A stretch of DNA of 6,403 nt, from assembly GCA_030595845.1 (NCBI GenBank), contig JAUVCL010000111.1, positions 1-6,403 on the forward strand. Direction: 5' to 3'. Each line of letters starts with the position of its first letter. Positions within the stretch are counted from its first letter, which is position 1. The position numbers and the translations under genes were made by a program. Source of the stretch: Campylobacterota bacterium (GTDB lineage: Bacteria > Campylobacterota > Campylobacteria > Campylobacterales > Sulfurovaceae). The notes below the pieces were generated by a model that saw only the letters and a list, made by a program, of their open reading frames with translations, searched no databases and was not told the DNA's origin. Shown here piece after piece: positions 1 through 5,619 of the stretch.

Positions 1-2076
1 CCGATAGACCCTACAACAGTAGTAGCAGACGATGTTACTCCTCCTGTTATCACTCTTACCGGAAGTGCATCGATCAATCTTCTTTTAAATGATAGCTACA
101 CTGAAGAAGGTGCAACATGTACAGATAATTATGATGCAACATGTTCTGTGACTGTTGGTGGTGATATCGTAGATACATCTACAGTAGGAATTTACACTGT
201 AACATATAATGCAACGGATGCATCAGGGAATGATGCAACCCAAGTAATGAGAACGGTGAATGTAACAGTAGGAAATGCACCGGTTATTACTTTAGATGGA
301 GACCATCCATATACGGTAGAGGTTCACTCAACTTATACAGACCCAGGAGCATCATCAACCGATATAGAAGATGGAACAGTTGCTGTGACTAATGATTCAG
401 CTACATCTGTCGATACAGCGACCTTAGGTACATATACTGTAACATATGCAGCGACTGATTCAGATGGGGATACATCTCAGTTAACAAGAACTGTTGAAGT
501 GGTAGACACTACTGCACCGGTTGTTACTCTTACTGGAGATGCAACGATCAACCTTCTTGTTGGTGATAGCTACACTGAAGAAGGTGCAACATGTACAGAT
601 AATTATGATGTAACATGTTCTGTGATTATTGGTGGTGATACCGTAGATACAGCGACCACAGGAAGCTATATAGTAACGTATGATGCAACAGATGCAGCAA
701 GCAATACTGCAGTTGAAGTGACCAGAACAGTTAATGTTGTACCTCCAGAGGATATTACTCCTCCAGTGATCACTCTAAACGGTGAAAACCCAATGACAGT
801 AATTGAAGGTGATACATATTCAGAACCAGGTGCAACAGCTGTTGATGTCATAGATGGAAGTGTGAGTGTTACGACAAATGGAAGTGTTGATACAAACACA
901 GTAGGAACATATACTATCACTTACAGTGCAGAAGACACTGCCGGAAATATAGGAAGTAAAACAAGAACAGTAAATGTTGTAGCAGTCCCAGTAATTAGTG
1001 CATCATGGAACTTCATCCCATCAGTAGCCCAAGGTACCCAGTTCGATGCACAAGTAGGTCCCAATAACAGAATCCATCTTATCTCCAGTCGCTATTATCA
1101 GCTAGATGTATCAGGTACTGCGCTTGTTAATGAAATTCAAGGAGATGAACAACAATTATTGCTTAGTTTCCCTCCCGCTATTGCAGTAGGAGATGATGGA
1201 AGTGTGCATATTGTTACACGACATAATGGTACATCAAGTACAGGTCACGATATTCGTTACCGTCAACGTAATTCTACAGGAAGTTGGGATACTGATTATA
1301 TAGTTGGTAGCCGTGTAGCACGTAATTATGTTGTAGGAATCAGCTATACCGATACAGATATCATTATGAGTTCAACAAATGCCAGTTCTAGCCTCAATAT
1401 TGACCTTTGGAAAGTAGGCGGGTCTACAGAAAGCTATCTAGGTACTTTGAGCAATCTCTGGCGTGCAGATGCAGATACTCGAATGCGTGGTCAAAATGGT
1501 GCGGTTAACCTTATTGCAGGAAGACCTGAACCTTCTTCTAGAGGATATGCATATTTCTCTAGAGCAGACGTAGGAGCAGGACTTCGAGATCGCCTTGCCG
1601 CTAACACAGAGCAACATAACGCAGGTACCGGACGTAGAGGTTTTCCTGACCTTGCACTAGATGGACAAAATAACAGTCACTTCGTATATGGTACTGAATC
1701 TGAAGTGTATTATAATAAATATAATTCAAATGGAGATAAGGTCTTTGCCACTGATAAAAGAATATTTAATACGCTGGGTACCTGGCATTTAAGTACAGGA
1801 CTTTCTGCAGTTGCAGTTTCTGATAGTGGTCAAGTTGTTGTTGCTGTGGCACTGCGTACCAAAGGAGATGATCAAGCTGCCAATAGTGATATACTTTGGA
1901 CATACTCGACAGATGGCGGAGTAAGTTGGAGTAGTCAAGTGGATACTCTGAAGAACAGTGATGCCGGTGAAGGACGAAGACGTCCACGGTTAGTTGCTGT
2001 AGGAGACAGTTTTGTTCTGCTTTATGGTGATACTGCAGCTTCTGGTATTAGTATGGGTGTACTTACGTTTAGATAA
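1..2076 (+). CDS. Ig-like repeat surface or secreted protein with C-terminal propeller-like (Asp-box) region, 5' partial
   Basis: The reading frame is open from base 1 without a start, so the gene begins upstream; 691 residues are visible. Visible residues 11-88, 93-167, 169-247 and 251-327 are four tandem Ig-like domains of the DUF5011 type, each with the pattern PVITL.G, then Y..pGA, VDT, GtYtvTY, and a closing tRTV.V. Residues from about 335 to 691 change character and carry short beta-rich units such as IAVGDDGSVHIV and DLALDGQNNSHFVY. A good Asp-box (S-x-D-x-G-x-S-W) is at residues 636-643. This suggests a BNR/sialidase-like beta-propeller, often involved in binding or cleaving glycans, but I see no catalytic set. 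The protein ends in GVLTFR with no LPXTG, PEP-CTERM or hydrophobic anchor. Signal peptide and secretion route lie outside the window. An adhesin or extracellular binding protein is the likely role (inference). A hairpin terminator follows the stop codon. Confidence 0.85.
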   Translation, partial: PIDPTTVVADDVTPPVITLTGSASINLLLNDSYTEEGATCTDNYDATCSVTVGGDIVDTSTVGIYTVTYNATDASGNDATQVMRTVNVTVGNAPVITLDGDHPYTVEVHSTYTDPGASSTDIEDGTVAVTNDSATSVDTATLGTYTVTYAATDSDGDTSQLTRTVEVVDTTAPVVTLTGDATINLLVGDSYTEEGATCTDNYDVTCSVIIGGDTVDTATTGSYIVTYDATDAASNTAVEVTRTVNVVPPEDITPPVITLNGENPMTVIEGDTYSEPGATAVDVIDGSVSVTTNGSVDTNTVGTYTITYSAEDTAGNIGSKTRTVNVVAVPVISASWNFIPSVAQGTQFDAQVGPNNRIHLISSRYYQLDVSGTALVNEIQGDEQQLLLSFPPAIAVGDDGSVHIVTRHNGTSSTGHDIRYRQRNSTGSWDTDYIVGSRVARNYVVGISYTDTDIIMSSTNASSSLNIDLWKVGGSTESYLGTLSNLWRADADTRMRGQNGAVNLIAGRPEPSSRGYAYFSRADVGAGLRDRLAANTEQHNAGTGRRGFPDLALDGQNNSHFVYGTESEVYYNKYNSNGDKVFATDKRIFNTLGTWHLSTGLSAVAVSDSGQVVVAVALRTKGDDQAANSDILWTYSTDGGVSWSSQVDTLKNSDAGEGRRRPRLVAVGDSFVLLYGDTAASGISMGVLTFR
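91..176 (+). repeat. Near-identical DNA repeat, copy 1 (inside Ig unit 1)
   Basis: This 86-base stretch matches 565-650 in Ig unit 3 at 82 positions, by my count, with mismatches at 137, 152, 154 and 167. The first 46 bases (91-136) are identical, including third codon positions. The offset is 474 bases, which is 158 codons, so recombination between the copies would remove or add exactly two Ig domains in frame. Confidence 0.85.
565..650 (+). repeat. Near-identical DNA repeat, copy 2 (inside Ig unit 3)
   Basis: Partner of the copy at 91-176, in the same orientation and reading frame. It encodes the Y-T-E-E-G-A-T-C turn and the second cysteine of unit 3. Identity at silent sites points to recent duplication or gene conversion rather than selection on protein sequence alone. 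Confidence 0.85.
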
Positions 2077-2089
2077 GTATTTATAGAAT

Positions 2090-2120
2090 CGAGTCTTCGT
2101 TAAAGAAGACTCGTTATACT
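2090..2120 (+). terminator. Rho-independent-type terminator after the Ig-repeat gene
   Basis: A perfect 9-bp stem (CGAGTCTTC at 2090-2098 with GAAGACTCG at 2105-2113) closes a 6-base loop and starts 13 bases after the TAA stop. The bases after it (TTATACTCTTT) are T-rich but interrupted, so termination strength is uncertain. On the - strand the same hairpin is followed by an AT-rich stretch, so it could also stop transcripts arriving from the opposing operon. Confidence 0.7.
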
Positions 2121-2202
2121 CTTTGATAATTTAGTATAAAAGATCTCTTACAATTTACAGCTGTATAGCCTGTACTTTCAATACTCATTATTTTACATAA
2201 TC

Positions 2203-2233
2203 AATAGGACTAATATAACTTTAAAGTCCTATT
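2203..2233 (-). terminator. Inverted repeat just after the flippase stop, possible operon terminator
   Basis: AATAGGACT (2203-2211) and AGTCCTATT (2225-2233) form a perfect 9-bp stem around a 13-base loop. It begins seven bases past the TAA of the flippase gene when read on the - strand, the expected place for an operon end. The sequence following it on the - strand lacks a solid T-run, while the + side is more T-rich. The loop contains a second, competing palindrome (ACTTTAAAGT, 2218-2227). Terminator function is therefore only a reasonable guess. Confidence 0.4.
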
Positions 2234-2240
2234 ATTCTCT

Positions 2241-3674
2241 TTATCGTCTCAACTCACTGATCAGTGATTTTAAGTTACCGTATCGTAATCGTAACATTAG
2301 AAGATATAGAAGTGATCCGACGAATATCATCAATAATAGTCTTAGTAATTGAGACTCTATAGTATGAAATAAAAGTAGATCAGAAAAATAAACTCCAAGA
2401 CCCATAAGAACTGAGATAATAAATACAGGAGCTATTTCTGATAATCCAACCATAACACTTAGCTCAATCTGCTTCCAGGAGATGGAAAAGATAGGATAGA
2501 GCATAATTAAATTGACGATAAGGTAAGAATAAGCAATACCATTCACACCCCAGTTCAACCCAATAATAAATCCAACAACTGTTAAAATGGCATTCACAGT
2601 TCCTAACTTAAGCTGAGTATCTGTATTACCTTTTGCCATATAGATGGAGCCCACAGTAGTATAGACAGAGCGTAGCATTCCTGAAGGTGCCAGAATGATA
2701 AGTAAAATAGCTAGTCCTTCCCATTTATCTCCAAAAAGTACATCCACAAGAACATTTGATGTTGCCATTAAACCTGCCATGAGAGGGAAAGATACAAGTG
2801 ATATAAAAAAGATAACACGTAAATAGGCTTTTTGGAATCTTTGATTATCATTTTGCAGTGTAGAAAAAGCTGGAAAGAGTACACGCATCAAAATACGTGA
2901 TATATTCTGCAATGGATAAAGCATGATCTTGTATGCGAGACTATACACTCCAAGTGCTGATGATGAGAGATACTTTCCAATTAGAAAGTTATCTGCATTG
3001 GTTGCAAAATAGTTAATAAATTCAAAAGCAGAAAGATTAGCGGTATATTTCCATATTTTTTTGATTTCATCAAATGAAAAACTGAACTCAGGTCTCCAAG
3101 AAGAGTAGAACCATATCATCCCTGTACCAATGATAGAGGAGACTAGAACCTGGGCAATAAGACTGTATACACCTAAGCCATATATTGCCAATGATATACC
3201 AGTAACAACACCAATAAACATTGCTAAACTTTGTATCAAAGATAAATGTTTAAAATCTATATTCTTTTGTAAAAGTGCTTTCTGGACAACACCAAAACTT
3301 ACAATGATGAAATTTAATGAGATGATCTGAAGCATTTGTGTAATTTGAGGATTATCAAAAAAAGTTGCTATTGCTGCAGATAAAAGTATCATAACCACAG
3401 TTAAGATGATACCGATAAAAAGATTAAAATAAAATACACTTGAAAGTAATAAATTTGAGGGTTTTTGTATATGAATCAATGCTGCTGCAGTACCCATATC
3501 ACTAAAAATACCTAAAAAACCAATAAATATCATTAAAATTGCGAAAGTACCAAATTCATCGGGAGAAAGAAGTCTTGCAAAAATGACTATACTAACAAGT
3601 GATAAAATTTGACCGAAAATATTGGCAAGAGCAACCCATTTCACACCACTGAGGACTTTGTTCTTAAGAGCCAT
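2241..3674 (-). CDS. Wzx/WzxC-like polysaccharide flippase (MOP superfamily)
   Basis: This 477-residue integral inner-membrane protein belongs to the polysaccharide exporter branch of the MOP superfamily, whose members flip lipid-linked oligosaccharides from the cytoplasmic to the periplasmic face. The length matches the usual 470-500 residues. The N-terminus (LSGVKWVALANIFGQ, then F-A-R-L-L-S-P-D-E-F-G) is typical, with SDMGTAAALI at 58-67 and the family-like N-A-D-N-F-L-I-G-K-Y-L motif at 226-236 followed by ALGVYSLAYK. Many hydrophobic segments alternate with short charged loops, as expected for 12-14 helices. The ATG overlaps the TAA of the upstream glycosyltransferase by one base (TAATG), and I see no convincing Shine-Dalgarno site, so translation is probably coupled. 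It is the last gene of the cluster. The exact substrate cannot be read from sequence; a teichuronic acid, colanic acid or O-antigen-type exporter are all possible family assignments. Confidence 0.9.
   Translation of the reverse strand: MALKNKVLSGVKWVALANIFGQILSLVSIVIFARLLSPDEFGTFAILMIFIGFLGIFSDMGTAAALIHIQKPSNLLLSSVFYFNLFIGIILTVVMILLSAAIATFFDNPQITQMLQIISLNFIIVSFGVVQKALLQKNIDFKHLSLIQSLAMFIGVVTGISLAIYGLGVYSLIAQVLVSSIIGTGMIWFYSSWRPEFSFSFDEIKKIWKYTANLSAFEFINYFATNADNFLIGKYLSSSALGVYSLAYKIMLYPLQNISRILMRVLFPAFSTLQNDNQRFQKAYLRVIFFISLVSFPLMAGLMATSNVLVDVLFGDKWEGLAILLIILAPSGMLRSVYTTVGSIYMAKGNTDTQLKLGTVNAILTVVGFIIGLNWGVNGIAYSYLIVNLIMLYPIFSISWKQIELSVMVGLSEIAPVFIISVLMGLGVYFSDLLLFHTIESQLLRLLLMIFVGSLLYLLMLRLRYGNLKSLISELRR
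2254..2267. repeat. 14-bp perfect palindrome in the last codons of the flippase gene
   Basis: TCACTGATCAGTGA is fully self-complementary, and after one mismatch two further pairs extend it on each side. It lies within codons for the K-S-L-I-S-E stretch near the C-terminus. Its loop-free form suits a dimeric DNA-binding protein better than an RNA hairpin, but chance is quite possible and no regulator is known for it. Confidence 0.45.
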
Positions 3675-4594
3675 TATGTATAAAGTCTTTTGATAAGTTT
3701 ACGCACCAGTAGACTTCTTAACATAAGAGGTTTTTTGATTATTTCTCTTTTTATAATAGATTTGATCTGTTTTCTATGATACTGATCTTGGATGATCGCA
3801 TGGTAAAAATAGAGTGGTTTTATTTTTTGTTTTGATGACATTCTTATTAGCTTAGTAATACTTTGTTGATCTACCTGTTTTATGAAGTATTTAAAAGCAT
3901 CATCGAGTTCTCCCAAATATCGAGTTTCACCAGCTTCCAGTATAGCTGTTGATGAACCAGCCCTAGAGAGAACCATCTCATCTATCATTTCAAATCTAAA
4001 ACCATTCATGGCTAGATAGATCATGGTTGTCATATCTGAGGGTGAAGAATTCATGTCTACTTTTAAGAAAGGACCTATTTCTAAAAATGATTCTCTACTA
4101 TAACAGGTTCCAGTTGGTGTGAGTCCACCATAGAGAAACATCAGTGGGGAAAATTCTCCGACAACAATCTCGTTATAAATAAATCCTGCACTATCTATAG
4201 CTTTAGCAGAGAAATCCCTAAACATACTGTGTCCCCAGACTATATATTTCTTAGGATAATTTCTTTGCTTGAGTTTGTTAGAAAAAGTTTCGATCGCATG
4301 ATCTTCCAGTGCATCATCAGCATGACAGAAAACCACATATTTCCCTAAAGCATTCTTAAAACATACATTATGATTCTCAATTAGAGGAACCCTCTCTTTA
4401 AGGGTCACCACTCTTATTTTTGGATCATTATATTGAGCAAGTATTTCAGGTGTACTGTCTGAACTTGCATCATCAACTATTAGTAGTTCATAGTGAATGT
4501 CAGTGTCTTGTGCTAGACAGGAATCTATAGTTTTTTGTATGGTTTTTTCATTGTTATACGCAGGTATCGCAATGGTAATCAGAAGCTCTTGCAT
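3674..4594 (-). CDS. Family 2 glycosyltransferase (GT-A fold)
   Basis: The 306-residue protein starts with the classic GT2 opening TIAIPAYNNEKTIQKTIDS (residues 7-25). LLIVDDASSDSTPEIL (37-52) supplies the nucleotide-binding aspartates D41/D42, and the DXD-like metal site is HADDA at 91-95. A region around 156-180 (GLTPTGTCYSRESF) resembles the acceptor-side part of GT2 enzymes. The family transfers a sugar from an activated nucleotide donor to an acceptor, here presumably a lipid-linked glycan on the cytoplasmic face. The last 50 or so residues are rich in Lys and Arg mixed with hydrophobic residues and contain no true membrane span, which suggests peripheral membrane attachment. A clear Shine-Dalgarno site supports the ATG at 4594. 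It follows the SGNH gene by 57 nt and overlaps the flippase by 1 nt. Donor and linkage are unknown. Confidence 0.9.
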   Translation of the reverse strand: MQELLITIAIPAYNNEKTIQKTIDSCLAQDTDIHYELLIVDDASSDSTPEILAQYNDPKIRVVTLKERVPLIENHNVCFKNALGKYVVFCHADDALEDHAIETFSNKLKQRNYPKKYIVWGHSMFRDFSAKAIDSAGFIYNEIVVGEFSPLMFLYGGLTPTGTCYSRESFLEIGPFLKVDMNSSPSDMTTMIYLAMNGFRFEMIDEMVLSRAGSSTAILEAGETRYLGELDDAFKYFIKQVDQQSITKLIRMSSKQKIKPLYFYHAIIQDQYHRKQIKSIIKREIIKKPLMLRSLLVRKLIKRLYT

Positions 4595-4600
4595 CTATTT

Positions 4601-4605
4601 TCTCC
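4601..4605 (-). promoter_or_regulatory. Ribosome binding site of the glycosyltransferase gene
   Basis: GGAGA on the - strand, with GGAG seven bases before the ATG at 4594. It fixes this start and shows that the gene can be translated independently of the SGNH gene upstream. Confidence 0.75.
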
Positions 4606-4622
4606 GGTAAATATTTTTTTAA

Positions 4623-4639
4623 GTGTAGAAAAACCACAC
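4623..4639 (-). other. Small hairpin between the SGNH and glycosyltransferase genes
   Basis: On the - strand GTGTGG, a five-T loop and CTACAC form a 6-bp stem that includes one G-U pair. The pair would be an A-C mismatch on the + strand, so the structure is complete only in the operon transcript. It is followed by an A-run rather than a T-run, so it is not a standard terminator. It could protect or separate mRNA segments, or be chance. Confidence 0.35.
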
Positions 4640-4651
4640 ATAGTTATTGAC

Positions 4652-5608
4652 TCACTCACTTTTATCTATAAACTTCCCAATGGCTTTTGATGTTAATATA
4701 CTGCCATGCTCATTCAAATGGAAACGATCGACAAAATAGTAATCACTCAATTGTAAGATAGGATGTAAATTTAAATGAAATCCATGATATTGATCCATTA
4801 TTGTATTTGTTTTTTCAATAAAATGTGACATCGTTTCTCGTAAATCTTCATGATTATCTAACAATGGCTGTCTGTAGGGACCCACAATAAGATAGAAGTT
4901 GATATCTTCTTGTTGCATTTTTTTTGCCATTCTTTCTAACGCACTAAAGTTTTCTTCACTTTGAGTAAGTGGATGTGGATTGTCAAACTTATCTCTATTG
5001 ATATCATCACCGTATATCTTCAGGGGGATACTCCCAGTTTTGTCAAAAGCAAGACCAAAATTAAACATATCACCTTTATATAGCTTCTCCCAGTTCCAAT
5101 GGTTCTTAATAAATTGGATGATATTTTTATAAGCATGAAAAGCATGAGGTAAGTCTATATTCTGTTTATCAAGATTTAGGTATTGTTTAACAAACGGTAA
5201 GTCATATTCATCTGGTGTAAATGCATCTGAAAAATCAGGAAAATGTGCAGAATAAATCACTCTTTTGACATTGGGAAAAACAGAAATAATATTTAATAGT
5301 TTTTCGACTTCGGTTGTTTTTAGGCCATAAGCAGAGATATTCATTACATTGCTTACCTTGGAAGATGATTCGTCTAAGATGATACCTTGTATATTGTTTA
5401 GTCCAATGGATGAACCTACTATAATAGTGTCAATTTGTGTTTTGTCAGGGATGTCTCTGATGAATCTAAACTTTTCATCCAAGGATATCCTATAAGTAAA
5501 AGGGACAGGATATGTCTTTGAAAAATGATACACATAGATAAATGTACTGCCAAATATAATGAGTAGCATCAGCGAGAGTATTTTGACATAGTTTTTAGAC
5601 TTTAACAT
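4652..5608 (-). CDS. Membrane-anchored SGNH/DltD-like protein, probable glycan O-acetyltransferase partner of the MBOAT protein
   Basis: The 318-residue protein has one N-terminal hydrophobic segment (about residues 9-28, after MLKSKNYVK) without an evident cleavage site, so it is probably anchored in the inner membrane with its domain in the periplasm. SGNH features are visible: IIVGSSIGLNN at 62-72, where G65-S66-S67 takes the place of the usual G-D-S and S67 is the likely nucleophile; NISAYGLKTTE at 90-100 as the probable oxyanion-glycine block; and YFVDRFHLNEHG at 291-302, giving the D294-x-x-H297 pair. In AlgJ/AlgX, PatB and DltD-type systems such proteins work with an MBOAT protein to place acyl groups on an envelope polymer. 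The gene starts only 11 nt after the MBOAT stop, which supports that pairing. The target glycan is not known, and an esterase role cannot be excluded. Confidence 0.75.
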   Translation of the reverse strand: MLKSKNYVKILSLMLLIIFGSTFIYVYHFSKTYPVPFTYRISLDEKFRFIRDIPDKTQIDTIIVGSSIGLNNIQGIILDESSSKVSNVMNISAYGLKTTEVEKLLNIISVFPNVKRVIYSAHFPDFSDAFTPDEYDLPFVKQYLNLDKQNIDLPHAFHAYKNIIQFIKNHWNWEKLYKGDMFNFGLAFDKTGSIPLKIYGDDINRDKFDNPHPLTQSEENFSALERMAKKMQQEDINFYLIVGPYRQPLLDNHEDLRETMSHFIEKTNTIMDQYHGFHLNLHPILQLSDYYFVDRFHLNEHGSILTSKAIGKFIDKSE

Positions 5609-5611
5609 AGT

Positions 5612-5617
5612 TCCTCT
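5612..5617 (-). promoter_or_regulatory. Ribosome binding site of the SGNH gene
   Basis: AGAGGA on the - strand lies in the 11-nt gap after the MBOAT stop, three bases before the ATG at 5608. It supports that ATG as the start and shows tight packing with the upstream gene. Confidence 0.75.
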
Positions 5618-5619
5618 TT

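Larger units (their letters stand above)
31..981 (+). repeat. Four tandem Ig-like (DUF5011-type) domain repeats
   Basis: The four units span about 31-264, 277-501, 505-741 and 751-981, with a spacing of about 79-82 codons between equivalent prolines. Units 1 and 3 each contain two cysteines eight residues apart (visible residues 40/48 and 198/206). Units 2 and 4 have none and carry D-x-x-D-G at that place instead. These are the only cysteines in the visible protein, so the array alternates as A-B-A-B. In such proteins Ig arrays usually act as stalks or spacers that hold a terminal domain away from the cell. Residues 1-10 do not resemble a repeat end, so unit 1 may be the first of the array or may follow a linker. 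Confidence 0.85.

Noticed and set aside
148..150. GTG as the start of the Ig-repeat gene
   Set aside because: It falls in the middle of Ig unit 1, and the frame is open and domain-like from base 1.
666..920. Open frame of 84 codons on the - strand inside the Ig-repeat gene
   Set aside because: It lies wholly antisense to a strongly supported coding region with clear domain repeats; its low-complexity Val/Thr/Ser translation mirrors the repeats.
31..981. CRISPR-like or other non-coding repeat array
   Set aside because: The periodicity is about 79-82 codons, in frame, and encodes an Ig-like domain pattern; there are no short identical repeats with unique spacers.
1766..1987. Open frame of 73 codons on the - strand inside the propeller region
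   Set aside because: Antisense to the Asp-box-containing coding sequence, with a His/Gln/Tyr-rich composition and no recognisable domain.
3130..3330. Open frame of 66 codons on the + strand inside the flippase gene
   Set aside because: Antisense to well-supported membrane segments of the flippase; no motif of its own.
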